Shown in pieces: positions 44,639 to 54,372 of a DNA stretch of 64,000 bases (its first letter is position 1; the number at the start of each line of letters is the position of its first letter). The notes below the pieces were generated by a model that searched no databases, had not been told where the DNA came from, and worked only from the letters and a program-made list of their open reading frames with translations. A program made the position numbers and the translations under genes. The stretch is from Glacieibacterium frigidum (GTDB lineage Bacteria > Pseudomonadota > Alphaproteobacteria > Sphingomonadales > Sphingomonadaceae): assembly GCF_007097155.1 (NCBI RefSeq), contig NZ_VJWA01000001.1:1645501-1709500 (forward strand). Reading direction: 5' to 3'.

Positions 44639-45441
44639 CGCAGCACCGCGACGAAGCCGAGCGCGCTGAGCACCGCCACCGGCACCAGCCCGTCGAGCCG
44701 GTCGAGGACGCCGCCGTGGCCGGGCAGCAGGCGGCCCGAATCCTTGACGCCGGTGTTGCGCTTCATCCAGCTCTCGAACAGGTCGCCCCCCTGCGCGACG
44801 ACGGCGAGAACCCCGCCCGCGATCAATGCATAATCCTTCACCGGTCCCGACATCTGGAAATAGGCCGCAACACCGTACGCTGTCAGCGCCGCGCCGACTA
44901 CTCCGCCGCCCAGCCCGGCCCAGGTCTTGTTGGGGCTGATCGCCGGCGCCAGTTTCGGCCCGCCGATGGCGCGGCCGGCGAAATAGGCGAAGATGTCGGT
45001 CGCCCAGACGATGCTAAGCGTCCACACCGTCAGCATGATTCCCGACGGCTGCGCGCGAAGTACGATCAGCGCGATTGCCGGCAGGCCGCAGTACAGCACA
45101 CCCCCGACCACCCAGGCGAAACGCCCGCCGAAGTTGCGCGCGAACAGCCCGAGCGCCAGCGCCGCACCGCCGAGGGTCAGCAGCGCCTGCGAGGCGGGCC
45201 CGTAGCTCGCAAGGAAGATCGTCGCCGCCAGCGCAGCGAGCCCCGCGAGGCGGATAAAGCGCGGCAGGCCGTGCATCACTGACCATTCGGCGAACATCAG
45301 CAACACCGCGAGCGCGACCAGCGCAGTGAACGCCGTCCCGCCGAAATACACCGCCGCGACCGCGAGCGTGATCAGCACCAGCCCCGTCAGGATGCGAGTG
45401 GTCAGCGGCCCGCGCGCCGCGAGCAGGGTTTTAACGTCCAC
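44635..45441 (-). CDS. cdsA: Phosphatidate cytidylyltransferase
   Basis: 268 residues from GTG 45441 (TTG 45444, one codon upstream, is also possible), overlapping uppS by 11 bases. About eight hydrophobic helices and the CdsA signature [16 protein letters not shown] followed by [35 protein letters not shown]. Makes CDP-diacylglycerol at the inner membrane for phospholipid synthesis. Confidence 0.95.
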   Translation of the reverse strand: MDVKTLLAARGPLTTRILTGLVLITLAVAAVYFGGTAFTALVALAVLLMFAEWSVMHGLPRFIRLAGLAALAATIFLASYGPASQALLTLGGAALALGLFARNFGGRFAWVVGGVLYCGLPAIALIVLRAQPSGIMLTVWTLSIVWATDIFAYFAGRAIGGPKLAPAISPNKTWAGLGGGVVGAALTAYGVAAYFQMSGPVKDYALIAGGVLAVVAQGGDLFESWMKRNTGVKDSGRLLPGHGGVLDRLDGLVPVAVLSALGFVAVLR

Positions 45442-46153
45442 CAAAGCGCCGCTCGCGGGTGGTGAATTCGGCACAGGTCTCGGCGAGTGCGGCGCCGTCG
45501 AAATCGGGCCACAGCCGTTCGGTGACGACGAATTCGGCGTACGCCGCCTGCCACAGCAGGAAGTTCGACAGGCGCTGCTCGCCCGAGGTGCGGACGACGA
45601 CATCGGGCGGCGGCAGGCCGGCGGTGTCGAGCCGCGCCTCGAAAGCCGCGGCGTCGATCGCGTCGGGTGCGACCTCGCGGGCGAGTGCCTGTGCCGCACG
45701 AATGATCTCGTCCTGCCCGCCGTAGTTGAGCGCGATGACCAATGTCATGCGGGTGTTGCCCGCCGTGCGCGTCCGCGCATCTTCGAGCAACGTCACTAGG
45801 TCAGGCTTCAAGGCCTTGTAATTGCCGATGAAGAGCAGCTTGATACCGTTCCGGTGCAACTCGGCGAGTTCGCTGCGGACATAGTGGCGGAGCAGGCCCA
45901 TCAGGTCGCCGACTTCGTCCGCCGGCCGCTTCCAGTTCTCGGAAGAGAAGGCGTAGAGCGTCAGAACCTCGATACCCAGGTCGGGTGCGGCCTCGACGAT
46001 GCGGCGCACGGCCTCGACCCCGGCGCGGTGGCCGGCGACGCGCGGCAGGTGGCGCGCCTTCGCCCAACGGCCGTTGCCGTCCATGATGATGGCGACATGG
46101 CGCGGACCGGCGGCCACGTCCGCGGTCGTCGCGATGGCCGCCACCGGGCTCAC
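45431..46153 (-). CDS. uppS: Undecaprenyl (isoprenyl) diphosphate synthase
   Basis: 240 residues from GTG 46153 (GTGA with frr). Cis-prenyltransferase signatures [41 protein letters not shown], and [20 protein letters not shown]. The usual catalytic Asp is in MDGNGRW. Builds the C55 lipid carrier for peptidoglycan from farnesyl diphosphate and IPP. Confidence 0.97.
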   Translation of the reverse strand: MSPVAAIATTADVAAGPRHVAIIMDGNGRWAKARHLPRVAGHRAGVEAVRRIVEAAPDLGIEVLTLYAFSSENWKRPADEVGDLMGLLRHYVRSELAELHRNGIKLLFIGNYKALKPDLVTLLEDARTRTAGNTRMTLVIALNYGGQDEIIRAAQALAREVAPDAIDAAAFEARLDTAGLPPPDVVVRTSGEQRLSNFLLWQAAYAEFVVTERLWPDFDGAALAETCAEFTTRERRFGGR

Positions 46154-46719
46154 TTGCCGAGGATTTCCTTTTCCTTGGCCGCCGCCGCCGCATCAAGCTC
46201 GGCGATCGACTTGTCGGTCAGCTTCTGGACCTCGGCCTCGAAGCGCTTCTGGTCGTCCTGGCTGATCTTGCCCTTCTTCTCGGCGGCCTTCAGGATTTCC
46301 ATGCCGTCGCGCCGCACGTTGCGCGCCGCGATGCGCGCCCCTTCGGCGTACTTGTTGGCGAGCTTCGCCAGTTCCTTGCGGCGCTCCTCGGTCAGGTCGG
46401 GGATCGGCAGGCGCAGCGTCTGGCCGTCGACGATCGGGTTGAGGCCCAGCCCCGCGGCGCGGATCGCGCGGTCGGCAGCGGCGACGTTCGACTTGTCCCA
46501 GACCTGCACCGACAGCATCCGCGATTCCGGCGCGGTCACCGTGGCGATCTGGTTCAATGGCATGCGCGCGCCATAGACCTCGATCTCGACCGGATCGAGC
46601 AGCGACACCGAGGCGCGCCCGGTACGCAGGCCGCCCAGATCGCTTTTGAACGCGTCGAGGCCGCCTGCCATCCGCCGCTCGAGATCGGCCTTGAATGCCG
46701 CGCCGTCGAAGTCCGCCAT
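46150..46719 (-). CDS. frr: Ribosome recycling factor
   Basis: 189 residues, ATG 46719. Signatures [76 protein letters not shown]. Two-domain tRNA-mimic that works with EF-G to split post-termination ribosomes. Two bases from the pyrH stop. Confidence 0.97.
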   Translation of the reverse strand: MADFDGAAFKADLERRMAGGLDAFKSDLGGLRTGRASVSLLDPVEIEVYGARMPLNQIATVTAPESRMLSVQVWDKSNVAAADRAIRAAGLGLNPIVDGQTLRLPIPDLTEERRKELAKLANKYAEGARIAARNVRRDGMEILKAAEKKGKISQDDQKRFEAEVQKLTDKSIAELDAAAAAKEKEILGK

Positions 46720-46721
46720 GT

Positions 46722-47444
46722 CTAACCCTCGTTCTTCACGATCGTCGATACGCCTTCGCCCGCGAGGACGCGCGCCAGATTGCCCGTCTCGCGAATGTTG
46801 AACACGACGATCGGGATGTTGTTGTCGCGGCACATGGCGATCGCACTCGCATCCATGACGCGAAGGTCATCGGCCAATACCTTGGAAAAGCTGACCTCGG
46901 CATAGCGCGTCGCGGTCGGGACCTTCTTGGGGTCGGCGTCGTACACGCCGTCGACGCTGGTGCCCTTGAAGATCGCATCGCACTTCATCTCGGCGGCGCG
47001 GAGCGCGGCACCGGTGTCGGTGGTGAAATAGGGGTTGCCGGTGCCGGCCGCGAAAATCACGACGCGGCCCTTCTCGAGGTGCCGTTCGGCACGGCGCCGG
47101 ATGTAGGGCTCGCAGACGCTCGGCATCGGGATCGCCGACTGGACTCGCGTGTCGACACCCGCCTGCTCGAGGGCGTTCTGCACCGCGAGCGCGTTCATGA
47201 CCGTCGCAAGCATGCCCATGTAATCGGCGTTCGCGCGGTCGAAGCCCTGCTGCGACGCTGCCAGCCCGCGAAAGATGTTGCCGCCGCCGACGACGAGGCA
47301 CAGCTCGTGACCGGCCGCCTGCGCCAGCTTGACCTCGCCGGCGATGCGCGCGGTTTCCTGCGGATCGATGCCGAACTGGCCCGACCCCATCAGCGCCTCG
47401 CCCGAGAGTTTCAGCAGGATGCGCCGGAACGCGGGAGCTGGCAT
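46722..47444 (-). CDS. pyrH: UMP kinase
   Basis: 240 residues from ATG 47444 with GGAGG upstream; the frame is open back to 47516, but the family starts with [15 protein letters not shown]. Also [51 protein letters not shown] and GVYDADPKK. Phosphorylates UMP; allosterically tuned by GTP and UTP in bacteria. In the standard tsf-pyrH-frr order. Confidence 0.97.
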   Translation of the reverse strand: MPAPAFRRILLKLSGEALMGSGQFGIDPQETARIAGEVKLAQAAGHELCLVVGGGNIFRGLAASQQGFDRANADYMGMLATVMNALAVQNALEQAGVDTRVQSAIPMPSVCEPYIRRRAERHLEKGRVVIFAAGTGNPYFTTDTGAALRAAEMKCDAIFKGTSVDGVYDADPKKVPTATRYAEVSFSKVLADDLRVMDASAIAMCRDNNIPIVVFNIRETGNLARVLAGEGVSTIVKNEG

Positions 47445-47511
47445 GTGTACGGCTTCCTCCCCCGAGTGTGTCGCGGACTTATCCGCCTTCGTAGTGCGCT
47501 TATGCGCTTTC

Positions 47512-47615
47512 GTCATCCCCGCGCAGGCGGGGACCCAAAGTCACCAAGTTCCGAGCCGACACGCACCCCTGCGCCGCGCCCTGTGACCTTGGGTCCCCGC
47601 CTTCGCGGGGATGAC
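47512..47615. repeat. REP-like palindrome, copy 3
   Basis: Arms GTCATCCCCGCGCAGGCGGG (from 47512) and CCCGCCTTCGCGGGGATGAC (to 47615), both extended inward by ACCCAAAGTCAC and its inverse GTGACCTTGGGT with one extra base. It lies between tsf and pyrH, inside what is otherwise a tight operon. Confidence 0.85.
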
Positions 47616-47625
47616 GAACGAACGC

Positions 47626-48552
47626 TTATACGCCCGCAGCCTTGGCGACCTCGGCCGCGAAGTCGCTCGTCTCGCGGTCGATGCCTTCGCCCAGCTGGAA
47701 GCGGACGAACTCGGTGACCGTGATCGGCTTGCCCGCGGCCTTCGCCGCAGCCGCGACGACGTCGCCGACCTTCGACTTGCCGTCGATCACGAAGACCTGC
47801 GTCAGCAGGCTGTTCTCCTGCCGGTACTTGCGCACGCCGCCCTCGATCATCTTTTCGGCGATTTCCGGCGTCTTGCCGCTGGCGATCGCCTTCTCGCGGG
47901 CGATGTTGCGCTCACGCTCGACGGTCTCGGCGTCGAGGCCGTCCTCGTGCAGCGCCAGCGGGTTGGCCGCCGCGATGTGCATGGCGATCTGGCGGCCCAG
48001 CGCCTCGAGCGCCGACGCATCGGCCTCGGACTCGAGCCCGACGAGCACGCCGATCTTGCCGAGGCCCGGCACGGTCGCGTTGTGCGTGTAGCTGACGACG
48101 ACGCCCTGCCCGACTTCGACCAGCTTGGCGCGGCGCAGCGACTGGTTCTCGCCGATTGTCGCGATGTTGTTGGTCAGCTTGTCCTGCACGCTGCCCTCGC
48201 TGCCCGGATAGGGGGCAGCCGCGAGCGCGGCCATGTCGTCGCCCGACGCCAGCGCAATGCTCGTCACGGCGCGCACGAACGACTGGAACTGCTCGTTCTT
48301 GGCGACGAAATCGGTCTCCGAATTGACTTCGACCGCGGCGCCGCGCGTGCCCGACGTCTCGACGCCGACCAGGCCCTCGGCAGCGGTGCGCCCGCGCTTC
48401 TTGTCAGCCGCAGCGAGGCCCTTGGCACGCAGCCAGTCGATCGCGGCCTCGGTCTCGCCGCCGGTTTCGTTGAGCGCCTTCTTGCAGTCCATCATGCCCG
48501 CGCCGGTAAGCTCGCGCAGGTCCTTGACCATGGAAGCGGTAATTTCGGCCAT
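47626..48552 (-). CDS. tsf: Elongation factor Ts
   Basis: 308 residues from ATG 48552. UBA-like N-terminus [26 protein letters not shown], core with [16 protein letters not shown] and [10 protein letters not shown], and C-terminal [12 protein letters not shown]. Nucleotide exchange factor for EF-Tu. The gene is flanked on both sides by REP-like palindromes. Confidence 0.97.
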   Translation of the reverse strand: MAEITASMVKDLRELTGAGMMDCKKALNETGGETEAAIDWLRAKGLAAADKKRGRTAAEGLVGVETSGTRGAAVEVNSETDFVAKNEQFQSFVRAVTSIALASGDDMAALAAAPYPGSEGSVQDKLTNNIATIGENQSLRRAKLVEVGQGVVVSYTHNATVPGLGKIGVLVGLESEADASALEALGRQIAMHIAAANPLALHEDGLDAETVERERNIAREKAIASGKTPEIAEKMIEGGVRKYRQENSLLTQVFVIDGKSKVGDVVAAAAKAAGKPITVTEFVRFQLGEGIDRETSDFAAEVAKAAGV

Positions 48553-48582
48553 GTCGGTGTCCTTATTCGCTTTTAACGGGTC

Positions 48583-48673
48583 GTCATGCTGGCGGACGCC
48601 AGCACCCATGGTCGTGCAAGCAATATGCTACGGTTTATGCACCACCGTGGGTGCTGGCGTGCGCCAGCATGAC
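48583..48673. repeat. REP-like palindrome, copy 4 (variant arms)
   Basis: Left arm GTCATGCTGGCGGACGCCAG, right arm CTGGCGTGCGCCAGCATGAC, plus inner CACCCATGGT / ACCGTGGGTG. The GTCAT ends are kept, but the CCCGGC body is replaced by GCTGGC. Lies between rpsB and tsf. Confidence 0.8.
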
Positions 48674-48684
48674 GTAATTCAGGT

Positions 48685-49590
48685 TCAGGCCGACGCTTCG
48701 GCGCTCTCGCCGACGGTCGAGTCAGTCGCGGAGTCCGCAACCTCTGCAACCGGCATGTCGGCAGGCGTCTCGGGCACGTGCACGCCGACTTCGCCGAGGG
48801 CTTCGACCATCGAGGTCGGCAGCGGCTCGGGCGCAGCGGCCGGCGTGAAGGTCTCCATCGGCGGCTCGTCCATCGCGCCCAGGTCGAGACCCTGGTTCGC
48901 CTGGCGGCCCTGGCGCGCCTCGATAATCGTGTCCGCGATCGCGTTGCAATATAGCAGGATGGCGCGCGACGCGTCGTCGTTGCCCGGCACCGGGAAGGCG
49001 ATGCCGCTGGGATCGGTGTTGGTGTCGAGGATCGCGACGACCGGGATACCCAGCACGTTCGCTTCCTTGATCGCCAGCTCCTCCTTGTTGACGTCGATCA
49101 CGAAGATCACGTCGGGAAGGCCGCCCATGTCGCGGATGCCGCCGAGGCTGAGCTCGAACTTGTCGCGCTCGCGCGTCAGCTTCAGAATTTCCTTCTTGGT
49201 GAGGCCCGCGGTGTCACCGGCGAGCTGCTCCTCCATCGTCTTGAAGCGCTTGATCGAGCCGCTGATCGTCTTCCAGTTGGTCAGCATGCCGCCGAGCCAG
49301 CGATGGTTGACGTAGAACTGGCCCGAACGGTTGGCGGCCTCGGCGATCGGCTCCTGCGCCTGGCGCTTGGTGCCGACGAACAGCACCTTGCCGCCCGCCT
49401 GGACGGTCGAGCGCACGAAGTCGAGGGCGCGCGCGAACAGCGGCACCGACTGCGACAGATCGATGATGTGGACGCCGTTGCGGTCGCCGAAGATGTAGGG
49501 CTTCATCTTCGGGTTCCAGCGATGCGTCTGGTGGCCGAAGTGGGCGCCTGCTTCCAAAAGCTGCGCCATCGAGACGACGGGAGTCGCCAT
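48685..49590 (-). CDS. rpsB: 30S ribosomal protein S2
   Basis: 301 residues from ATG 49590. Signatures [61 protein letters not shown] and the C-terminal [18 protein letters not shown]. After residue about 240 there is an acidic, Pro/Ala/Glu-rich extension of some 60 residues not present in E. coli S2. First gene of the leftward translation and envelope block. Confidence 0.97.
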   Translation of the reverse strand: MATPVVSMAQLLEAGAHFGHQTHRWNPKMKPYIFGDRNGVHIIDLSQSVPLFARALDFVRSTVQAGGKVLFVGTKRQAQEPIAEAANRSGQFYVNHRWLGGMLTNWKTISGSIKRFKTMEEQLAGDTAGLTKKEILKLTRERDKFELSLGGIRDMGGLPDVIFVIDVNKEELAIKEANVLGIPVVAILDTNTDPSGIAFPVPGNDDASRAILLYCNAIADTIIEARQGRQANQGLDLGAMDEPPMETFTPAAAPEPLPTSMVEALGEVGVHVPETPADMPVAEVADSATDSTVGESAEASA

Positions 49591-49753
49591 AAGTAACTTT
49601 CCTTCCGGTTGAGCCGCCGCAGGGAGTGGCCGCTTCAGCGGCACCGGATATGTCCCCTGCGTGGGGTTTACGTGGATGGCGCGGTTAGCCGAGCGGGTGG
49701 ACGGGGTCAAGCCGCGCGTTGCCGTGACGTCTCCGGAACGCTATTGTGCAGGG

Positions 49754-50128
49754 ATGCTGTCCAGCGCCACGCCCGTCACCTTCATCCAGACCCGCGATGC
49801 GGCGGCGTCGGCAGCGTTCTACCAGAGCGTGCTCGGCCTGCCACTCGGAAAGCAGGACGATTTCGCGACCGTCTACGATCTCGGCTGCGCGATCCTGCGC
49901 GTGACGCACATCCCGAACTGGACCGCTGGCGGGCATCCTGCGCTCGGCTGGCACGTCGAGGATATTGCCGCCGCCTGCACCGCACTGCGCGACAAGGGCG
50001 TCGTCTTCACCATCTACGAAGGCTTCGGCCATGACGCGCTCGGCATCTGGACCGCGCCCGACGGCGGCGCCAAGGTCGCGTGGTTCGCCGATCCCGACGG
50101 CAACGTGCTGAGCCTCACGCAAGGCTGA
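49754..50128 (+). CDS. Small VOC (glyoxalase-like) protein
   Basis: 124 residues from ATG 49754. Single VOC module: FIQTRDAAASAAFYQSVLGLPLGKQDDFATVYDLG, then GWHVEDIAAACTALRDKGVVF and a C-terminal VAWFADPDGNVLSLTQG in which the family's usual terminal Glu ligand is not obvious. Probably a dimeric metal-binding or resistance-type protein; function unknown. Upstream 49591-49753 shows no gene. Confidence 0.85.
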   Translation: MLSSATPVTFIQTRDAAASAAFYQSVLGLPLGKQDDFATVYDLGCAILRVTHIPNWTAGGHPALGWHVEDIAAACTALRDKGVVFTIYEGFGHDALGIWTAPDGGAKVAWFADPDGNVLSLTQG

Positions 50129-50189
50129 CGGAACTATCGATCGTTCAGGCACTTGTCGCTGGCCCCACCCCAGCGTCAGGAGACCACCC

Positions 50190-50699
50190 ATGTCCGAAGC
50201 CCCCGAAGACCTGCAGGAAATCTACATCGACGAGCTGAAGGACCTGTATTCGGCGAACGACCAGATGAAGCGGGTCGTAAAGAAGCTGACGACCAAGGCC
50301 AGCGACCCCAAGCTGAAGGACATGCTGACCAAGTCGCAGGACGGCATCGAGCAGCATACGACGCTGATCAAGGAACTCCTCGCTGCGCATGACGAGAAGG
50401 TGTCGAAGGAGCATTGCAAGGGCATGGAGGGTCTCGTCGCCGAGGCCACCAAGCATGCGCTCGAGGAGGGTCCCGACAAGGGCCCGCTGCTCGATGTCAT
50501 CATGATCGCGCAGTACCAGCGGATGAGCCACTACGGCATCGCAGGCTTCGGCACCGCTGCCGCCTACGCTGCCGCGCTCGGCCTCAAGGACGACCAGAAG
50601 AAGCTCAAGGCGGCGACCAAGGATATCTACGGTGCCGACGAGTTCATGACCCAGCTCGCCGAAAGCTCGGTCAACATCGAGGCCGAAGCCGAGGCCTGA
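50190..50699 (+). CDS. DUF892 (YciE/YciF) ferritin-like protein
   Basis: 169 residues from ATG 50190 with AGGAG upstream. Four-helix ferritin-like bundle: LQEIYIDELKDLYSANDQMKRVVKKL, KDMLTKSQDGIEQHTTLIKELL, DVIMIAQYQRMSHYGIAGFGTA, and a closing DEFMTQLAESSVN. The expected metal-ligand Glu and His are in ELKDLYSA, IEQH and QYQRMSHY. The family is induced by stress in enterobacteria; biochemical role unclear. Confidence 0.9.
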   Translation: MSEAPEDLQEIYIDELKDLYSANDQMKRVVKKLTTKASDPKLKDMLTKSQDGIEQHTTLIKELLAAHDEKVSKEHCKGMEGLVAEATKHALEEGPDKGPLLDVIMIAQYQRMSHYGIAGFGTAAAYAAALGLKDDQKKLKAATKDIYGADEFMTQLAESSVNIEAEAEA

Positions 50700-50742
50700 C
50701 CCTGGACGATGCCGCCGGTCACGCCGACCGGCGGCGTCGCAT

Positions 50743-51777
50743 TCAGCGCAGGCCCGCGATGCGCGATGCCAGGAAATGCCGGACATTGCCGATCCGCGCC
50801 CGGTTCGCGGCAAAGGCCCGGAAGACTTCAGCTGGCAGGCCGGCCAGCGCGCGCAGGTTGAAGCGCCAATCGGCACCCTCGCCGTCGCCGTCATACCCCA
50901 GCCGGGCCATCGGTCTGCGGGCCAGCCAAGCGATGTAGCGAGCCTCGTCACCGGTCAGCCGCTGCCGCCAGCTCGTGATGGCCCCGACATCGAAACCATG
51001 GGACGCAGCCGCCGCGCGATAGGAGCTGTTGGCCATCGGCACCTCCAGCATCGCGGGATCGAACGCCACGTCCAGCCAGTCCGCGAGACTTCGGCAGGTG
51101 CGTTCGGGTTCGGCGATCAAGTCTTCGAAGCGCAACAGGCAAATACGGTGGTCGCCGCGCGCTGCCAATTTCAAGGCCGTTGCCGCCGCCGACCGCCAGA
51201 TCAACGTCGCAAGCGTCAGGCCGAACGACCGGCTCGTCCGCCGCTCCTCGGCGACAATCGCCGCGCGCTGATCGGCCGATAGCTCGTCGCGGTCGAACCA
51301 GTTGTTGCGCCAGTCGCGGTACGAGGCGACGACGCCACGCGGATCGCGCATGCACACCAGCACGCGGGCGTCTGAAAATGCCGACAGCATGTCGTCGACG
51401 CGGAACAGGTGCCGCGGCGTCTTCTCCCCCCAGATCCGCTTGCCGGCACGCTCGGCCTGGAGCAGCCCATGCGCGGCGAAGCCATCGTCGGCGGTCGGGC
51501 CCTTCACCTGCCACCGCGCACGCAGCGCCGCCGCCTCCTCGGGCGTCGCATCGCCGACCCGCATGCCATAGCCGTGCCGCAGCGCCAGCAGATAGGCGAG
51601 GATGCGCTCCGTCTCGGCCGCATCCGGCACCGCGCGCGGATCACGAAGGCGTGGCCGCAGATCGTCGAACCAGTGCGTCTCAACCCCGATGTGGATGTCG
51701 GGATGGCGGATGAGCACCGACCGCGCGAGCTCGGTCCCACTGCGCGACGCGCCGACGATGAAGATCGGACCGGTCAC
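50743..51777 (-). CDS. Sulfotransferase-family protein
   Basis: 344 residues from GTG 51777, chosen because the family starts just before [16 protein letters not shown] at 51780 or 51825 would add 1 or 16 residues, but the last lies in a hairpin. PAPS 5-prime-phosphosulfate loop [15 protein letters not shown], the 3-prime-phosphate segment [13 protein letters not shown], and [14 protein letters not shown]. Transfers sulfate from PAPS to a hydroxyl or amine; the acceptor is unknown. Cytoplasmic. Confidence 0.85.
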   Translation of the reverse strand: MTGPIFIVGASRSGTELARSVLIRHPDIHIGVETHWFDDLRPRLRDPRAVPDAAETERILAYLLALRHGYGMRVGDATPEEAAALRARWQVKGPTADDGFAAHGLLQAERAGKRIWGEKTPRHLFRVDDMLSAFSDARVLVCMRDPRGVVASYRDWRNNWFDRDELSADQRAAIVAEERRTSRSFGLTLATLIWRSAAATALKLAARGDHRICLLRFEDLIAEPERTCRSLADWLDVAFDPAMLEVPMANSSYRAAAASHGFDVGAITSWRQRLTGDEARYIAWLARRPMARLGYDGDGEGADWRFNLRALAGLPAEVFRAFAANRARIGNVRHFLASRIAGLR

Positions 51778-51824
51778 CACGACGAGCCAGCCAAAGAGAA
51801 GCGACGAACCAGACTCCCTCGGCA

Positions 51825-51851
51825 CGGCTCGTGCCGTCGAGGCACGAGCCG
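51825..51851. terminator. Perfect 11-bp hairpin
   Basis: CGGCTCGTGCC and GGCACGAGCCG around a GTCGA loop, between the sugar-dehydrogenase stop (51951) and the sulfotransferase start. On the minus strand it may end the upstream transcript; no T-run follows. Confidence 0.45.
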
Positions 51852-51950
51852 CTGGTCATCCTTGCTCCCTCTACACGACCGACACATCCCCAAGTTCGTT
51901 GCGCGTTTGGATCGCGCACGCAAACAGGAAGTCGGCCACGAGCCGACGCG

Positions 51951-53135
51951 CTACCGCGTGCCGACGCGCAGCAGCTTGCCGTCGGTGGCGTCGGTCAGCA
52001 GGTACAGCGCGCCGTCGGGCCCCTCGCGGACCTCGCGGATGCGCTCGCCGCGCTCGCCCACCAGCCGCTCCTCGCCGACCACCTTGTCGCCGCGCAGCAC
52101 CAACCGCACAACGTCCTTGGTCTTCAGCCCGCCGATGAAGACATTTCCCTGCCACTCGGGCACGCCCTTGCCGCTGTGAATCGCCATGCCCGACGGCGCG
52201 ATCACCGGATCCCAGTAATAGACCGGCTGCTCGAGCCCGGGCGCAGCGGTGATGCCCTTGCCGACGGGCTTGCCCGAATATTCCTCGCCGTAGCCGATCG
52301 TCGGCCAGCCGTAATCCTTGGCCTTGACCACCAAGTTGAGCTCGTCGCCCCCCTGAGGCCCCATCTCGACTTCCCACAGCCGGCCCTTGGCATCGAGCGC
52401 CGCCGACTGGATGTTGCGGTGCCCCGACGACCAGATCTCCGGCCGCGCGCCGGCCTTCCCGACGAAGGGATTGTCCTTCGGCACCGACCCGTCGGCATTG
52501 ATCCGGATGACCTTGCCGAAATGGCTGCCGAGGTCCTGCGCCTGGACGCGACCGGGCAGGATCGACCGCTCGCCGGTCGTGATGAACAGCTTCCCGTCGG
52601 GCGCGAAGCGGATCCGCCCGCCGTAATGCATCGTCGAGTCGAGCGTCGGCAGCATGCGGAACACCACCTTCACGTCCTCGACGCGGGGTGCCGCCCCCTG
52701 CACCAGCTTGCCGCGCGCAACCGCCAGCCCGGTGCCGCCCTCGCGCGGCTCGGCATAGCTCCAGAAGATCGTTCCCGACTTCGCGAAGTCGGGCGCCAGC
52801 GTGACGTCGAACATGCCGCCCTGCCCGCGCGCGTCGGTCTTGGGCGTGCCCGTCAGCGGCGGCGACTTGGCGCCGTCGCGGGCCACGATGCGGATGCTGC
52901 CCGCCGCCTTCTCGGTGACCAGCATGCGGCCGTCGGGCAGGAAGGTCAGCGCCCAAGGCTTGTTGAACCCGGCCGCGATCTCGGTGACCGCCAGCGGTGC
53001 CCTGGTCTTCACCGCCTCGGCGCGCGTCTGCCCGGCGAAGGCCGGCTTGAATTCGGGAACGTTGGCGGGGCCGGTCGGCACGGGCGCGGCGCACGCCGGC
53101 GCGGCGAGGAGGGCGAGGGTAAGCAGGCGGTACAT
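51951..53135 (-). CDS. PQQ-dependent soluble aldose dehydrogenase (YliI/Asd type)
   Basis: 394 residues with signal peptide [16 protein letters not shown]. Six-bladed propeller: [19 protein letters not shown]-like opening, [36 protein letters not shown] (His and Arg for PQQ), [32 protein letters not shown], and a late [18 protein letters not shown]. Oxidises aldose sugars in the periplasm with PQQ as cofactor. Length is normal. No PQQ biosynthesis genes are in the window. Confidence 0.92.
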   Translation of the reverse strand: MYRLLTLALLAAPACAAPVPTGPANVPEFKPAFAGQTRAEAVKTRAPLAVTEIAAGFNKPWALTFLPDGRMLVTEKAAGSIRIVARDGAKSPPLTGTPKTDARGQGGMFDVTLAPDFAKSGTIFWSYAEPREGGTGLAVARGKLVQGAAPRVEDVKVVFRMLPTLDSTMHYGGRIRFAPDGKLFITTGERSILPGRVQAQDLGSHFGKVIRINADGSVPKDNPFVGKAGARPEIWSSGHRNIQSAALDAKGRLWEVEMGPQGGDELNLVVKAKDYGWPTIGYGEEYSGKPVGKGITAAPGLEQPVYYWDPVIAPSGMAIHSGKGVPEWQGNVFIGGLKTKDVVRLVLRGDKVVGEERLVGERGERIREVREGPDGALYLLTDATDGKLLRVGTR

Positions 53136-53197
53136 GCGGGGCTCCTTGGGGTGTGCCTGTGTGAAACGATTCCGAAGCGACGGGTTCCCCTTACCCT

Positions 53198-53284
53198 GTC
53201 ATTCCGGCGAGCGCCGAGACCCACGGTGCCGCAGGCGGGATATCGGCGCCGGCCGCGACGGGTTCCGGCCTTCGCCGGAATGAC
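53198..53284. repeat. REP-like palindrome, copy 5 (degenerate)
   Basis: Left arm GTCATTCCGGCGAGCGCCGA from 53198, right arm CCGGCCTTCGCCGGAATGAC to 53284. Between the divergent sugar-dehydrogenase and glutaminase genes. Confidence 0.75.
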
Positions 53285-53297
53285 GCACAAGAGGCGG

Positions 53298-54248
53298 ATG
53301 CCCGACCTCGCCGCCACCATCGCCACCATCGCCGCCGACATGGCGAGCGTCACCGACCGCGGCAAGGTCGCCGACTATATCCCCGAGCTTGCGGGCGTGC
53401 CGCTGGGCAAGTTCGGCATCGCGGTGTGCACCGCCGACGGCGCCGAGCACATCGCCGGCGACGCCGACGAGCCCTTCTCGATCCAGAGCGTCTCGAAGCT
53501 GTTCACGCTGAAACTGGCGCTCGACATCCAGGGCGACGCGCTCTGGACGCGTGTCGGGCGCGAGCCGTCGGGTAGCGCGTTCAACTCGATCGTCCAGCTC
53601 GAGGCCGAACGCGGCATTCCCCGTAACCCGTTCATCAACGCCGGCGCCCTCATCGTCGCCGACGTCATCGCCGAGGCGCACGACGATGACCGCGGCGCGA
53701 TCGGCGCCATCCTGCGCTTCCTGCGCGAGCTTGCCGGCACCAGGGGCAACCCCGACGAGACTATCCAGATCGACCCGCGCGTGGCGTACTCGGAGGCCGC
53801 GACAGGCTTCCGCAACGCCGCGCTCGCCAATTACATGAAGAGCTTCGGCAACCTCCGCCGCCCTGTCGACGAGGTGCTGCAAACCTATTTCCACCAGTGC
53901 GCGATCGCCATGTCCTGCCGCCAGCTCGCCCGCGCCACCCGCTTCCTCAGCGCAGGCGGCGAGGCCGACGGCACGGCCATCGTCACCCCCGAACGCGCCC
54001 GCCGCATCGCGGCGCTCATGCTGACCTGCGGCCACTACGACGCCAGCGGCGACTTCGCCTTCCGCGTCGGGCTGCCGGCCAAGAGCGGCGTCGGCGGCGG
54101 CATCGTCGCGGTGGTGCCAGGGCGGGCGAGCGTCGCGGTCTGGTCGCCGGGGCTGGGGGCGCAGGGCAACTCGGTGCTGGCGACGCTGGCGCTGGAGCGG
54201 CTGGCGGGGGCAATGGGGTGGTCGGTGTTCACGCCGGAGGGGGGGTGA
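53298..54248 (+). CDS. glsA: Glutaminase
   Basis: 316 residues from ATG 53298 with GAGGCGG just upstream. Serine-dependent beta-lactamase-like fold: the S-x-x-K is in [16 protein letters not shown], then [25 protein letters not shown] and [18 protein letters not shown]. Hydrolyses glutamine to glutamate and ammonia. The tail is rich in Leu/Ala and ends just before the GC-poor island. Confidence 0.95.
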   Translation: MPDLAATIATIAADMASVTDRGKVADYIPELAGVPLGKFGIAVCTADGAEHIAGDADEPFSIQSVSKLFTLKLALDIQGDALWTRVGREPSGSAFNSIVQLEAERGIPRNPFINAGALIVADVIAEAHDDDRGAIGAILRFLRELAGTRGNPDETIQIDPRVAYSEAATGFRNAALANYMKSFGNLRRPVDEVLQTYFHQCAIAMSCRQLARATRFLSAGGEADGTAIVTPERARRIAALMLTCGHYDASGDFAFRVGLPAKSGVGGGIVAVVPGRASVAVWSPGLGAQGNSVLATLALERLAGAMGWSVFTPEGG

Positions 54249-54275
54249 TGTCGGGCCGCTCATTCACCACGTTGC

Positions 54276-54296
54276 TTAGCTCAAAGTGTCAGCTAA
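54276..54296. other. Short inverted repeat at the left edge of the AT-rich island
   Basis: TTAGCT and AGCTAA, nine bases apart, in the 124-base stretch between glutaminase and the DUF262 start. It could be an operator or part of a border; no target-site duplication was found. Confidence 0.35.
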
Positions 54297-54372
54297 AGTA
54301 ACATTACGGAAGCGCTTCACAGTCGGATCACGGGTATCGACTGACCGTCTCGTGAAAGAATTGGGTATCTTC

